Shown: in pieces, positions 1-6,782 of the stretch
How positions within the stretch are numbered: position 1 is the first letter of the stretch
How the letters are laid out: the number at the start of each line of letters is the position of its first letter
From: Actinomycetota bacterium
GTDB lineage: Bacteria > Actinomycetota > Thermoleophilia > UBA2241
DNA length: 15,768 nucleotides
Assembly (NCBI GenBank): GCA_026392265.1
Contig: JAPLCL010000120.1
Coordinates: 1 to 15,768 of the forward strand
Reading direction: 5' to 3'
Position numbers and translations under genes: made by a program
Notes under the pieces: generated by a model
Told to the model about the DNA's origin: nothing
What the model saw: the letters and a program-made list of their open reading frames with translations, nothing else
Database searches by the model: none

Positions 1-686
1 TCTCCTTCACCCTTCCGATCGCGTACTCGATCAAGGCCGCCGACATCGGCAAGCAGTTTCTTGAGAAGCTCGGCTTCCATACCGTTGGCATCGCCGAGTG
101 CAAAGCCATCGACCCCGAGTACACCTTCTACGTGGCCTACGGTCGCACCGACACCGGCATCGACCCCGACGAGGTCAAGGGCGACTACCTCGAGGTCGAG
201 GAGATGGACTACTACGCCATCAACGCCCTCATCAAGGAGAAGCTGGGGCGCAAGCTCAGCGTCGTCGGCGCGTCCATCGAAAGCGACGCACACACTGTCG
301 GCATCGACGCGATCATGAACATGAAGGGTTTCGCGGGCAACTACGGACTGGAGCGCTATCCCGAGATGAACGCGCTCAACATGGGTTCCCAGATCCCCTG
401 CGCGCAACTCCTCAAGACGGCACTTGAGCGCGATGCCGACGCTATCCTGGTGAGCCAGATCGTCACGCAGAAGAACATCCACGTGCAGCACCTCACGCAG
501 CTCATCGAGCTGCTCGAGGCCGAGGGCGTGCGCGAACGCTTCGTGATCGTGGTCGGAGGACCGCGCATCAACAACGCGTTCGCCAAGGAGCTCGGCTACG
601 ACGCCGGGTTTGGGCCGCGCACCACGCCCCTCGAGGTCGCCGCGTTCCTGGCGCAAGAAGTCGTCCGCCGTCAAGAAGAGGCGTGA
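1..686 (+). CDS. kamE: Lysine 5,6-aminomutase beta subunit (5' end outside window)
   Basis: This is the B12/PLP-binding subunit of the enzyme that moves the terminal amino group of beta-lysine to give 3,5-diaminohexanoate in lysine fermentation. The reading frame is open from base 3 with no start codon of its own, so the gene begins upstream. The first ~75 codons look like the N-terminal dimerisation part. The cobalamin motif DxHxxG is at 285-302 (D-A-H-T-V-G, His codon 291-293). A lysine codon at 324-326 lies exactly 11 residues after that His, the spacing of the cobalt-ligand His and the PLP-anchoring Lys in characterised KamE. The rest follows the Rossmann-like B12 domain (LVSQ, VVGGPR, DAGFGP). 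It stops with TGA at 684-686. The partner kamD would be expected just upstream. OraE of ornithine aminomutase is related but much larger, and the thiolase and kdd next door favour KamE. Confidence 0.93.
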   Translation, partial: SFTLPIAYSIKAADIGKQFLEKLGFHTVGIAECKAIDPEYTFYVAYGRTDTGIDPDEVKGDYLEVEEMDYYAINALIKEKLGRKLSVVGASIESDAHTVGIDAIMNMKGFAGNYGLERYPEMNALNMGSQIPCAQLLKTALERDADAILVSQIVTQKNIHVQHLTQLIELLEAEGVRERFVIVVGGPRINNAFAKELGYDAGFGPRTTPLEVAAFLAQEVVRRQEEA

Positions 687-696
687 GGAAGTACCA

Positions 697-801
697 TTGG
701 CAGATCGACCATCAATCAATGTGTCGTGGAGCAGAGCGTGGATCTCGCGGCGAGGGCTGCAGCCTCGCGCGCTGACGACACGAGGAGGAACCAGTGTCTG
801 A
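697..801 (+). other. Possible short leader ORF (34 codons) between kamE and thiolase
   Basis: A TTG codon at 697 follows AGGAA (686-690) with a 6-base gap and opens a 34-codon frame starting L-A-D-R-P-S-I-N-V-S. It ends at TGA 799-801, overlapping the thiolase GTG start (794) by 8 bases. A 6-bp stem (750-755 with 763-768) around a CTGCAG-containing loop lies inside it. I recognise no homology. It may be a translational-coupling leader, the relic of a lost gene, or chance in GC-rich spacer. The TTG start makes it weak on its own. Confidence 0.22.
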
Positions 802-1990
802 CAACGACATCGTCATTCTCTCTGCGGTACGCACCGCGCAAGGCCGCTTCATGGGCGGCTTCGCCAAGACGCCGGCGATCGATCTTGGCGCCCTGGTCAT
901 GAAAGAGGCGCTCGAGCGCGCCGGCGTCAGGGGCGAGCAGCTCGAAGAGGTCATCTTCGGCAACGTGATCCAGGCGGGCCTGGGCCAGAACTCCGCCCGC
1001 CAGGCCGAGATCAAAGCCGGCATCCCCGTCGCGGTGCCGGCGATCACCGTCAACCGCGTCTGCGTCTCAAGCGCAGCCGCCATGGCCATGGCGGCCAACG
1101 CCATCAAGGCCGGCGAAGGCGACATCTTCCTGGTCGGCGGCATGGAGAACATGACCCGCGCACCGTGGGTGCTGCAGAGCGGCCGCAGCGGCTACCGCAT
1201 GGGCATGCCCACCGACACGATGTACGACACCATGGTATGGGACGGCCTCTGGGACGCCTTCGGCAACTACCACATGGGCGTGACCGCCGAGAACCTGTGC
1301 GAGCAGTTCGCCATCACCCGCGAGCAGCAGGACGAGGTCGCCTACAGGAGCCACGTCAATGCCGTCGCGGCGATCGACGGCGGCCGCTTCAAGGACGAGA
1401 TCGTCCCGGTCGTGATCCCGCAACGCAAGGGTGACCCCGTGGTCATCGACACCGACGAATGCCCGCGCCGCGACGCCAGCCTCGAGTCGCTGGCGAGGCT
1501 CAAGCCGTTCTTCAAGGAAGGCGGCGTCGTGACCGCCGGTAACGCTTCCGCCCTGAGCGACGGCGCTAGCGCCGTCGTCGTCACGTCGCGCAAGAATGCC
1601 GCCGAGCTGGGCCTCACGCCGATCGCCACGCTGGTGAGCTACGCCACCGCCGCTGTCGCGCCCGAGATCATGGGCCTCGGCGAGACCAAGGCCGCCCAGT
1701 CGGCTCTCAAGAAGGCCGGCCTCACGGCCAAGGATGTCGACCTGGCCGAGCTCAACGAGGCCTTCGCCTGCGTCGCCGTTCTCGCCACTCGCGAGATCGG
1801 TCTCGACCCCTCCATCGTCAACGTGAACGGCGGCGCCGTGGCCCTCGGCCACCCGCTCGGCAACACCGGTACGCGGATGGTCGTGACGCTCATCCACGAG
1901 CTGCAGAAGCGTGGCAAGACGATCGGCCTCACCGGCGCCTGCGTGGGCGGCGGCCAGGGCGCCGGCTCGGTCATCAAGGTAGAAGGCTGA
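794..1990 (+). CDS. Acetyl-CoA acetyltransferase (thiolase)
   Basis: A thiolase-family enzyme of 398 residues, the usual length, interconverting acetoacetyl-CoA plus CoA and two acetyl-CoA. The GTG start is supported by AGGAGG at 783-788 with a 5-base gap. The catalytic set is complete: nucleophile Cys90 (NRVC), Asn321 in NEAFA, His353 in GHPLG, and Cys383 in CVGGGQG. The residues after Cys90 are V-S-S rather than the common G-S-G, a mild departure from textbook biosynthetic thiolases. It sits between kamE and kdd on the same strand. In lysine fermentation, acetoacetate released by the 3-keto-5-aminohexanoate cleavage step is activated to acetoacetyl-CoA and split by thiolase, so its role is probably degradative acetyl-CoA production. 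A longer-chain 3-ketoacyl-CoA thiolase cannot be excluded from sequence alone. Confidence 0.93.
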   Translation: MSDNDIVILSAVRTAQGRFMGGFAKTPAIDLGALVMKEALERAGVRGEQLEEVIFGNVIQAGLGQNSARQAEIKAGIPVAVPAITVNRVCVSSAAAMAMAANAIKAGEGDIFLVGGMENMTRAPWVLQSGRSGYRMGMPTDTMYDTMVWDGLWDAFGNYHMGVTAENLCEQFAITREQQDEVAYRSHVNAVAAIDGGRFKDEIVPVVIPQRKGDPVVIDTDECPRRDASLESLARLKPFFKEGGVVTAGNASALSDGASAVVVTSRKNAAELGLTPIATLVSYATAAVAPEIMGLGETKAAQSALKKAGLTAKDVDLAELNEAFACVAVLATREIGLDPSIVNVNGGAVALGHPLGNTGTRMVVTLIHELQKRGKTIGLTGACVGGGQGAGSVIKVEG

Positions 1991-2029
1991 GACAACCGAC
2001 GGAGGATGCCCTGCGCGCGGAGGCTGCTC

Positions 2030-2077
2030 ATGGAGTCGAGCGCGGGCACACCCCCCGAGGGGAAGGAGAAGGAATGA
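2030..2077 (+). other. Possible 15-codon leader ORF overlapping kdd start (ATGA)
   Basis: ATG at 2030 is preceded by GGAGG (2019-2023) at a 6-base gap, an excellent initiation context. The frame encodes MESSAGTPPEGKEKE and stops at TGA 2075-2077, which overlaps the kdd ATG (2074-2076) as ATGA. Another ATG in frame at 2006 also has a GGAGG but touching it, so initiation there is unlikely. The arrangement is typical of translational coupling. Expression and function are unknown. Confidence 0.3.
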
Positions 2078-3147
2078 AGGAAGGCAACAAGTTCGGCGCC
2101 CACCGGGTCATCGAGCCCACGGGAGTGCTACCCCAGCCGGCGAAGCGCATCGACAACACGATGGAGATCTACGACAACGAGATCCTCATCGATGTCGACA
2201 CGCTTAACGTCGACGCGGCCAGCTTCACGCAGATCGAAGAGGTCGAGGGCGGCGACGTGCAGAAGATGGCACGTCACAGCCTCGACATCATCGCCAGCCG
2301 CGGCAAGCACCACAACCCCGACACGGGGTCCGGGGGCATGCTTCTCGGCACTGTCGCGGCTATCGGCCCCAAGCTCAAGGACCGCGATCTGAAGGTCGGC
2401 GATCGCATCGCCACGTTGGTCTCGCTGTCGCTCACGCCCCTTAGGGTCGACGAGGTCATCTCGATCAACAAGGACACCTGCCAGGTGAAGGTCAAGGGCC
2501 AGGCCATCCTCTTCGAGACCGGCATCTACGCCAAGATGCCCGCCGACATGGACGAGGCGCTCGCACTCGCGATCCTCGACGTGGCCGGAGCCCCGGCACA
2601 GGCAGCCAAGCTCTGCAGGCCGGGCCAGACGGTGTTCATCATCGGCGCCGGCGGCAAGAGTGGCCTCCTCTGCGCCTACGAGGCCCGCAACCGGGTTGGC
2701 GTCACCGGCAGGGTCATCGGCCTCGTGCACGGCAACGCCGGCAAGAAGCGCCTGGAGAAGACCGGTTTCTGCGACTACATCTTCCAGGGCAGCGCGACCG
2801 ACCAGCTGTTCGTGTACGAGGAGGTCAAGAAGGCGACTGGCGGCGAGATGGCCGACCTCACCATCAACTGCGTCGACATCCCGGACACCGAGATGGCCTC
2901 GGTCCTCGCGACGAAGGACGACGGCACGGTCTACTTCTTCAGCATGGCCACGAGCTTCACCTCGGCCGCGCTGGGCGCCGAGGGTATCGGCGCCGACACC
3001 ACCATGCTCATCGGCAACGGCTACACGAAGCACCACGCCGAGATCTCGCTGGCCGACGTGCGCCAGAGCCCGATCCTCATGGAGATCTTCAAGGAGACCT
3101 ACGCGACCGGCGCCGGTAACGCCGAGCCGGTCAACATGAAGGCGTAA
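2074..3147 (+). CDS. kdd: L-erythro-3,5-diaminohexanoate dehydrogenase
   Basis: The enzyme oxidatively deaminates (3S,5S)-3,5-diaminohexanoate to 5-amino-3-oxohexanoate with NAD(P)+, the step after lysine 5,6-aminomutase. The 357-residue product has the family's N-terminus (KFGAHRVIEP, VLPQ.A.RIDN) and begins with an atypical zinc-less MDR-like region. The Rossmann nucleotide-binding loop GAGGKSG is at residues 191-197. The ATG start has AAGGAGAAGG just upstream (2063-2072). The stop is TAA at 3145-3147, 35 bases before a strong terminator, so this is the last gene of the lysine operon. Placement two genes after kamE makes the assignment firm. The cleavage enzyme (kce) and lyase (kal) are not in this window and may lie upstream. 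Confidence 0.92.
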   Translation: MKEGNKFGAHRVIEPTGVLPQPAKRIDNTMEIYDNEILIDVDTLNVDAASFTQIEEVEGGDVQKMARHSLDIIASRGKHHNPDTGSGGMLLGTVAAIGPKLKDRDLKVGDRIATLVSLSLTPLRVDEVISINKDTCQVKVKGQAILFETGIYAKMPADMDEALALAILDVAGAPAQAAKLCRPGQTVFIIGAGGKSGLLCAYEARNRVGVTGRVIGLVHGNAGKKRLEKTGFCDYIFQGSATDQLFVYEEVKKATGGEMADLTINCVDIPDTEMASVLATKDDGTVYFFSMATSFTSAALGAEGIGADTTMLIGNGYTKHHAEISLADVRQSPILMEIFKETYATGAGNAEPVNMKA

Positions 3148-3181
3148 GAACGCTCGGGCCGAGTGACGGCCGGGAGGAGTG

Positions 3182-3217
3182 ACAAGAAGAGGCCCCTGAC
3201 GGGGCCTCTTCTTGTTT
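3182..3217 (+). terminator. Rho-independent terminator of the lysine operon
   Basis: A perfect 15-bp stem (3182-3196 with 3201-3215) has a TGAC tetraloop. It is flanked by A/G-rich bases on the left arm and followed by a short T run (TTGTTT). It lies 34 bases after the kdd stop codon. The A-rich left arm makes it potentially bidirectional. Confidence 0.88.
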
Positions 3218-3241
3218 GCCCCCGGCTCGCGCGGCCCAAGG

Positions 3242-3257
3242 TGTTTCACGTGAAACA
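3242..3257. promoter_or_regulatory. parS centromere site 1 (ParB binding)
   Basis: TGTTTCACGTGAAACA is an exact match to the universal bacterial parS consensus. It extends to an 18-bp perfect palindrome (3241-3258). ParB loads here as a CTP-dependent sliding clamp and recruits SMC. The site is in a non-coding gap between a terminator and the second parS. No parA/parB genes are in the window. Confidence 0.93.
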
Positions 3258-3328
3258 CACGGCGGCCCTTCGGCGGGACGCCGGACTGAGGGCGCCCCAA
3301 GGCGACCCTTCAACGTCCTCGGCCCCGT

Positions 3329-3344
3329 TGTTTCACGTGAAACA
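3329..3344. promoter_or_regulatory. parS centromere site 2, inside a 32-bp perfect palindrome
   Basis: This is a second exact TGTTTCACGTGAAACA, centred 87 bp from the first. The symmetry continues outward through GGCCCCGT/ACGGGGCC, so 3321-3352 is a perfect 32-bp palindrome. The GC arms could also form a hairpin in RNA, but no T run follows, so I read it mainly as a centromere element. Confidence 0.93.
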
Positions 3345-3376
3345 ACGGGGCCGACAGGAAGTCGACTGACAGAAAG

Positions 3377-3414
3377 GCGGCGGGGCGGGCGCGTCCTGGC
3401 GCCCGCCCCGCCGC
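3377..3414 (-). terminator. Hairpin terminator of the leftward small-protein gene
   Basis: A perfect 16-bp, almost pure G/C stem (3377-3392 with 3399-3414) has a 6-base loop. It lies 34 bases beyond the stop codon of the leftward gene ending at 3449. On the minus strand the stem is followed by CTTTCTGT, a modest U-rich tail. A bidirectional role protecting the parS gap is possible. Confidence 0.75.
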
Positions 3415-3448
3415 ATCACAGTTCAGAGCGACGTGTCTCTGATCACAC

Positions 3449-3958
3449 TCAGTAGCTGGCGCCGCCCATCATGCCGCCGCCATAGCCCGTGCCCTGGTTG
3501 CCGGTGCCCGAACCCTGGCCGGCACACCCGGTACCGCCGGCACCGCCGCAGGAGCCGTTACCGCCATTGCCCATCATGCCGTCGCCGCCCATCATGCCGC
3601 CCTGACCGCCACAGACACCCGGCCCGGCACCCTTGGGTACCTCAATGCCGAACTGCTTGAAGAGCACCTTCATGTCGTTCCAGTGCTCCTCGCGAAGCGT
3701 CTTCAGAGCCGCCTTCGCCTCCGCGCTGGTGGGATCTGCGCCGTACTTGTCGTACCACGCCTGCATCTCCTGGCGATGCTCGTCCCTCAACGCCTGCATC
3801 GCCGCCACGGCCTTGGGGTTGCTCATGAGCTGGCCGCACGCTGCCCGGCCGCGGAACGGGTTCTTGACCTTCGCCGCGCCGGACGCGACGGCCACGACCG
3901 ACAGGCCTATCACGGCCACGACGGCCACGATCATGATCATCTTCCAATGCTTCTTCAC
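3449..3958 (-). CDS. Signal-anchored Gly/Met/Cys-rich small protein, function unknown
   Basis: The predicted protein has 169 residues. It begins KKHWK plus a hydrophobic segment (about residues 7-27), which reads as a signal peptide or single membrane anchor, so the rest should be extracytoplasmic. Residues 45-105 are charged and helical (LRDEHRQEM, LREEHWNDMKVLF), loosely like the helical hairpins of Spy/CpxP-type envelope proteins, though I see no clear LTxxQ motif. Residues 110-169 are very Gly-rich with three MM pairs (122-123, 128-129, 163-164) and cysteines at 116, 137 and 145, plus Cys41. Met/Cys clusters suggest soft-metal (copper-type) binding, an inference only. I chose GTG at 3958 because AGGAG (3966-3970) lies 7 bases from it. 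The ATG at 3964 is only one base from the same SD and would add M-P. Confidence 0.75.
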   Translation of the reverse strand: MKKHWKMIMIVAVVAVIGLSVVAVASGAAKVKNPFRGRAACGQLMSNPKAVAAMQALRDEHRQEMQAWYDKYGADPTSAEAKAALKTLREEHWNDMKVLFKQFGIEVPKGAGPGVCGGQGGMMGGDGMMGNGGNGSCGGAGGTGCAGQGSGTGNQGTGYGGGMMGGASY

Positions 3959-3965
3959 GGGCATG

Positions 3966-3970
3966 CTCCT
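3966..3970 (-). promoter_or_regulatory. Ribosome binding site deciding the start of the small-protein gene
   Basis: The minus strand reads AGGAG, then C, then ATG-CCC-GTG. The gap to ATG is 1 base, too short, and to GTG it is 7 bases. This favours the GTG at 3958. Confidence 0.6.
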
Positions 3971-4060
3971 TGCGTCAAGCGCGCCTCAGGCGCGTTATCT
4001 TCGGCGCCAAAGCCGTCGGCGAGCGGGCGGCGCGGCAGGTTTCGCTTGCTAGCGTACACT

Positions 4061-4104
4061 GAACTTGTGAAGAACTCTTGAACTGCCTCTGCTCGACTTG
4101 TGAA
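4061..4104. repeat. Direct repeat ACTTGTGAA x2 upstream of the small-protein gene
   Basis: ACTTGTGAA occurs at 4063-4071 and again at 4096-4104, a 33-bp period (about three helical turns). The same stretch carries GAACT at 4061, 4072 and 4080. The region is non-coding, about 100-145 bases upstream of the leftward gene's start and just after the SHOCT-like gene's stop. It could hold an operator for the exported protein. No known regulator's consensus is recognised. Confidence 0.35.
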
Positions 4105-4113
4105 CGGCCGCGG

Positions 4114-4350
4114 TCAGCGTCCGTGAAGCCTCCGCGAGAGCTCCACGTAGTCCTCGTGCGTGATGTCACCGCGAAGATACACGGTCTGCAGCGTCGCCAA
4201 TGCCGCATCGCGCAGGGACAGCTGACTCGGCAGCGAGACACGCGCCGGCGGACGCCGGGTCGGGGACTCCCTGATGATCAAGACCAGCGTCGCGGCCCCA
4301 GCCGATTCCGACTGGCGCGCGTGCGTGCCGGGTACGTAGAGAGAGCCCAT
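4114..4350 (-). CDS. Small protein with SHOCT-like C-terminus
   Basis: The 78-residue product has a C-terminal part (about 49-76: ALATLQTVYLRGDITHEDYV and onward) that matches the SHOCT pattern, a short amphipathic helix pair with G-x-I-[TS]-x-E/D-[ED]-[FY] at the turn. Such segments usually sit at the ends of small membrane or DNA-associated proteins as oligomerisation motifs. The N-terminal 45 residues show a short hydrophobic patch (AATLVLII) and a Pro/Arg-rich linker. The start is uncertain: ATG at 4350 has only AAAGG directly touching it. It diverges from mrp with 29 bases between start codons, leaving little room for two promoters, so one transcript may be leaderless. It could be spurious, but no better gene occupies this strand or its opposite. 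Confidence 0.5.
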   Translation of the reverse strand: MGSLYVPGTHARQSESAGAATLVLIIRESPTRRPPARVSLPSQLSLRDAALATLQTVYLRGDITHEDYVELSRRLHGR

Positions 4351-4379
4351 CCTTTCGACCTACACGCGGAGGCTCACAC

Positions 4380-5474
4380 GTGACTCAGGAAGCCGTGCGG
4401 CGGGCGCTGACCGCCGTCAAAGATCCCGAGCTCCAGCGCAGTATCGTGGAGCTCGGCATGGTGCGCGACATCGTCGCCGACTCCGAGCGGGTCGGCGCCA
4501 CGATCGTCCTGACGACTGCGGGCTGCCCGCTGCGGAACCAGATCCGTGCCGAGGCGGAACAGGCTCTTTCGCCGATCGCCGATGGCCGCCTCGTCGAGGT
4601 GAAGCTCGATGCCATGTCCTGTGCCGAACGCGATGCGATGGCGGCGCGCCTCAGCGACCGCCACGAGCTGACGCAGAGCCTCTTCGGCCCCGGCTCGAAG
4701 ACGCGGACCATCTCGATCGCCAGCGGCAAGGGCGGCGTCGGCAAGTCGACGGTGACCGCCAATCTCGCGGTCGCCCTGGCCGGCCAGGGGTACGCCGTAG
4801 CGCTGATCGACGCCGATGTCTACGGCCCCACCATTCCGTTGATGATGGGCCTGGCCGCCGTGCCGCCGGAGATGCACGAGGGCAAACTCATCCCGCCTGA
4901 GGCCCATGGCGTCAAGGTCGTCTCCATGGGCTTCTTCCTGCCGGACAACGAGCCCGTGATATGGCGCGGGCCGATGCTGGGCCGCGCCATCGAGCAGTTC
5001 CTCGGCGACGTACTCTGGGGCAGCCCCGATTTCCTGCTCATCGATCTCCCGCCGGGGACCGGCGACATCGCCCTCACGATCGCCCAGATGATCCCCGGCG
5101 CGGACATGATCATCGTCACGACTCCACAGGAAGCGGCCGCCAAGACGGCGATCAAGGCGGCCAAGATGGCGCGGATGACCAAGCAGAACGTGCTCGGAGT
5201 CGTGGAGAACATGGCCTACTACGTCTGCCCCGACTGCGGCAGCCGCCACCACATCTTCGGGCGCGGCGGAGCCTATGAGATCGCCCGCCTCATGGACTCC
5301 CGCCTCCTCGGTCGCATCCCGCTCGATGAGGCGACCAGACAGGGCGGCGATGCGGGCACGCCGGCCGCGCTCGATCCGTCGACGCAGGTCGGTGCGGCCT
5401 TTGCCGACATCGCCCGCGAACTCATCACTCCGGGCGTTGTGCGTGCCGACGGACCCGGTGCCGAGGACGAGTGA
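4380..5474 (+). CDS. mrp: Mrp/ApbC-family Fe-S cluster carrier P-loop ATPase
   Basis: The protein delivers or scaffolds [4Fe-4S] clusters in the cytoplasm and belongs to the MinD/ParA-like deviant Walker ATPases. Its 364 residues show an N-terminal MIP18/DUF59 domain (about 1-90; DPEL, GCPLR). The Walker A sequence SGKGGVGKS is at 115-123 with the signature Lys117. The switch sequence DLPPGTGD follows, and then the cluster-binding pair Cys283-x-x-Cys286 (CPDC) and a GRGGA segment. The GTG start is supported by CGGAGG at 4367-4372 with a 7-base gap. It stands alone on the plus strand, 29 bases from a divergent small gene. The lysine pathway upstream needs Fe-S enzymes (lysine 2,3-aminomutase), so the neighbourhood is compatible, though Mrp is a general housekeeping factor. 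The CxxC and MIP18 domain exclude chromosomal ParA despite the nearby parS sites. Confidence 0.95.
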   Translation: MTQEAVRRALTAVKDPELQRSIVELGMVRDIVADSERVGATIVLTTAGCPLRNQIRAEAEQALSPIADGRLVEVKLDAMSCAERDAMAARLSDRHELTQSLFGPGSKTRTISIASGKGGVGKSTVTANLAVALAGQGYAVALIDADVYGPTIPLMMGLAAVPPEMHEGKLIPPEAHGVKVVSMGFFLPDNEPVIWRGPMLGRAIEQFLGDVLWGSPDFLLIDLPPGTGDIALTIAQMIPGADMIIVTTPQEAAAKTAIKAAKMARMTKQNVLGVVENMAYYVCPDCGSRHHIFGRGGAYEIARLMDSRLLGRIPLDEATRQGGDAGTPAALDPSTQVGAAFADIARELITPGVVRADGPGAEDE

Positions 5475-5700
5475 CAGACGTGCTAGTCCTGGTTGTCACC
5501 GCCGCCTGGCAGTGTGTCCCATGGGGGACCGCGCCGGGACTTCCGATGAGCACGGTATGGAGGTCAGCCGACAACCGTATGCCCGCGACCCCGCAAGAGG
5601 GCGCGCGGGATCCATAAGCGGAGACGTGTGTGCGCCGCTCGCGGCGACCGCCGCGGACGTCCGCGAGGTCGCGCGGGCGCCGTTCTGAGCGCTGAGCAGC
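5475..5700. other. Gap between mrp and the GAF-GGDEF remnant, no intact gene
   Basis: I find no intact gene here. A small stem GTCCC/GGGAC (5516-5520 with 5525-5529) could be a weak terminator for mrp, but no T run follows. The frame running from ATG 5521 (MGDRAG...) ends at TGA 5686-5688 and then continues into the first recognisable part of the decayed sensor protein, so this stretch may be the worn 5' end of that gene. Confidence 0.4.
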
Positions 5701-6640
5701 CTGTACGGCGATGCTGCCTTCATCGCCGCCGTGCAGGGAGCGAGGAGCCACGGCGACCCTCACCCGGGCACGAGCTGGCGGGTCTCGGACATGCCGCCGG
5801 CGCAGCAGGTCGTGGTCAGCGGCCTCATGGTGCTGGGCGACGTGCTGCGAGATCGACAAGATCGAGCGCGGTCAGCTGCGCTGTCTCGTGAGCCTGGACG
5901 TACGCGCCGTCGAGCTCGCACAGCCGTTCGCCGCCGCCGACATCGAGGCAGACGACCGTATCCCGGCGTCCGAACGGGCCGAGTACCGCCGCTTCGGCTT
6001 CAGGGAGGTGCTGGAGCTGCCCCTGATCGGCCAGGGCGGCGCCATCGGCCTGGCCGTGCTGAACGACGGTCGGGCGCGCGAGTTCGCCCACGTGGACCTG
6101 CTGCGCGGACTCGTGCAGATCGCCGCCCAGGCGATCGCCAACGCCCACGTCCACCGCGATCTGGATGCCGGCGCGGAGCGCCTCGCGGTCGTCAAGGATG
6201 AGGCGTGGGTCTCGTGTGTGCGGATCTCACTCCCGCCGGCGACTGGCCCGACGAGCTGGGCAGCAACATCGCCGGTCACGACCGGTCGCTGTCGACGATC
6301 ATCGAGTCGGCCACCGCCCGCCTGGGTCGAGCTCGTGTGGACGCCGTCACCGACGGCCCCACCGGGCTCTACAACCAAAGGTACTTCAAGCAGCGTGTCG
6401 GCGAAGAGGTCCCTCGCGCCACGGAGATCGGCCATCCGCTCGCCCTGCTGCTCTGTGACCTGGACCACTTCAAGGGCCACAACGACCGCCTCGGCCATAA
6501 GGCCGGCGACCGGGCCTCGCGCGCCGGCGCAGCCGCTCTGGACCTTGGGCGGCCCCGAGCGCGGGCTCACCGTCAGCGTGGGCGTCGCGATGTACCTCGC
6601 CAAGCGCCAGGGACGTGACCGTGTGCTACGGTTCGGCCCA
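5701..6640 (+). pseudogene. Decayed GAF-GGDEF diguanylate cyclase
   Basis: Pieces of one protein are spread over two frames. From 5701, one frame reads LYGDAAFIAAV...MVLGDVL. From about 5849 the other frame gives a GAF domain: CEIDKIERGQLRC, then an abrupt join to ADDRIPASERAEYRRFGF, LELPLIGQGGAIGLAVLND and a helix ending NAHVHRDL. At about 6205 the frame returns to the first for GPTGLYNQRYF, LLLCDLDHFKGHNDRLGHKAGDRA, the front half of a GGDEF domain. At about 6545 it changes again to LTVSVGVA joined directly to MYLAKRQGRDRV, the end of GGDEF. The GG(D/E)EF loop itself and the helix before MYLAK are deleted. The GAF part closely matches GAF4-7 of the giant protein downstream, so this is probably a decayed paralogue. 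Sequencing error alone would not explain the missing blocks. Confidence 0.8.
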
Positions 6641-6754
6641 GGCGCCCCGAAAGGACCAGCGAGGCGCCGGCGACTCAGTAGACCGGCGCGTTCCTATCGG
6701 CAGGCCTATCGTCCTGCCTCACCGGCCGCGGTCCTCTCTTCCTCGTACTTCGCC

Positions 6755-6782
6755 TGGACAGCGAGAGCGATCTGAGTAGAAT
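6755..6782 (+). promoter_or_regulatory. Sigma70-type promoter of the giant sensor gene
   Basis: TGGACA (6755-6760) and TAGAAT (6777-6782) are separated by 16 bases, five of six matches to each consensus hexamer. Transcription would start near 6789, leaving a leader of about 35 bases. No clear Shine-Dalgarno precedes ATG 6825 (CCCCCGCA), so translation initiation may be weak. Two GC hairpins without T runs (6664-6689 and 6699-6718) lie just upstream and may insulate it. Confidence 0.6.

Noticed and set aside
2128..3300. A 390-codon minus-strand frame over kdd, terminator and first parS
   Set aside because: It reads through a perfect terminator and parS and is the shadow of kdd.
3163..3455. 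Short plus-strand frames translating across the parS sites
   Set aside because: They consist of terminator hairpins and parS palindromes and have no plausible protein or RBS.
4078..4383. A 101-codon plus-strand frame opposite the SHOCT-like gene
   Set aside because: No RBS or motif, and it overlaps the mrp start. The minus-strand frame shows a recognisable SHOCT-like pattern.
4374..5252. A 292-codon minus-strand frame opposite mrp
   Set aside because: His/Arg/Gly-rich shadow. Mrp on the plus strand has intact Walker A and CxxC.
4380..5474. ParA partition ATPase, suggested by the P-loop and nearby parS
   Set aside because: The N-terminal MIP18 domain and C-terminal CPDC motif identify the Mrp Fe-S carrier subgroup.
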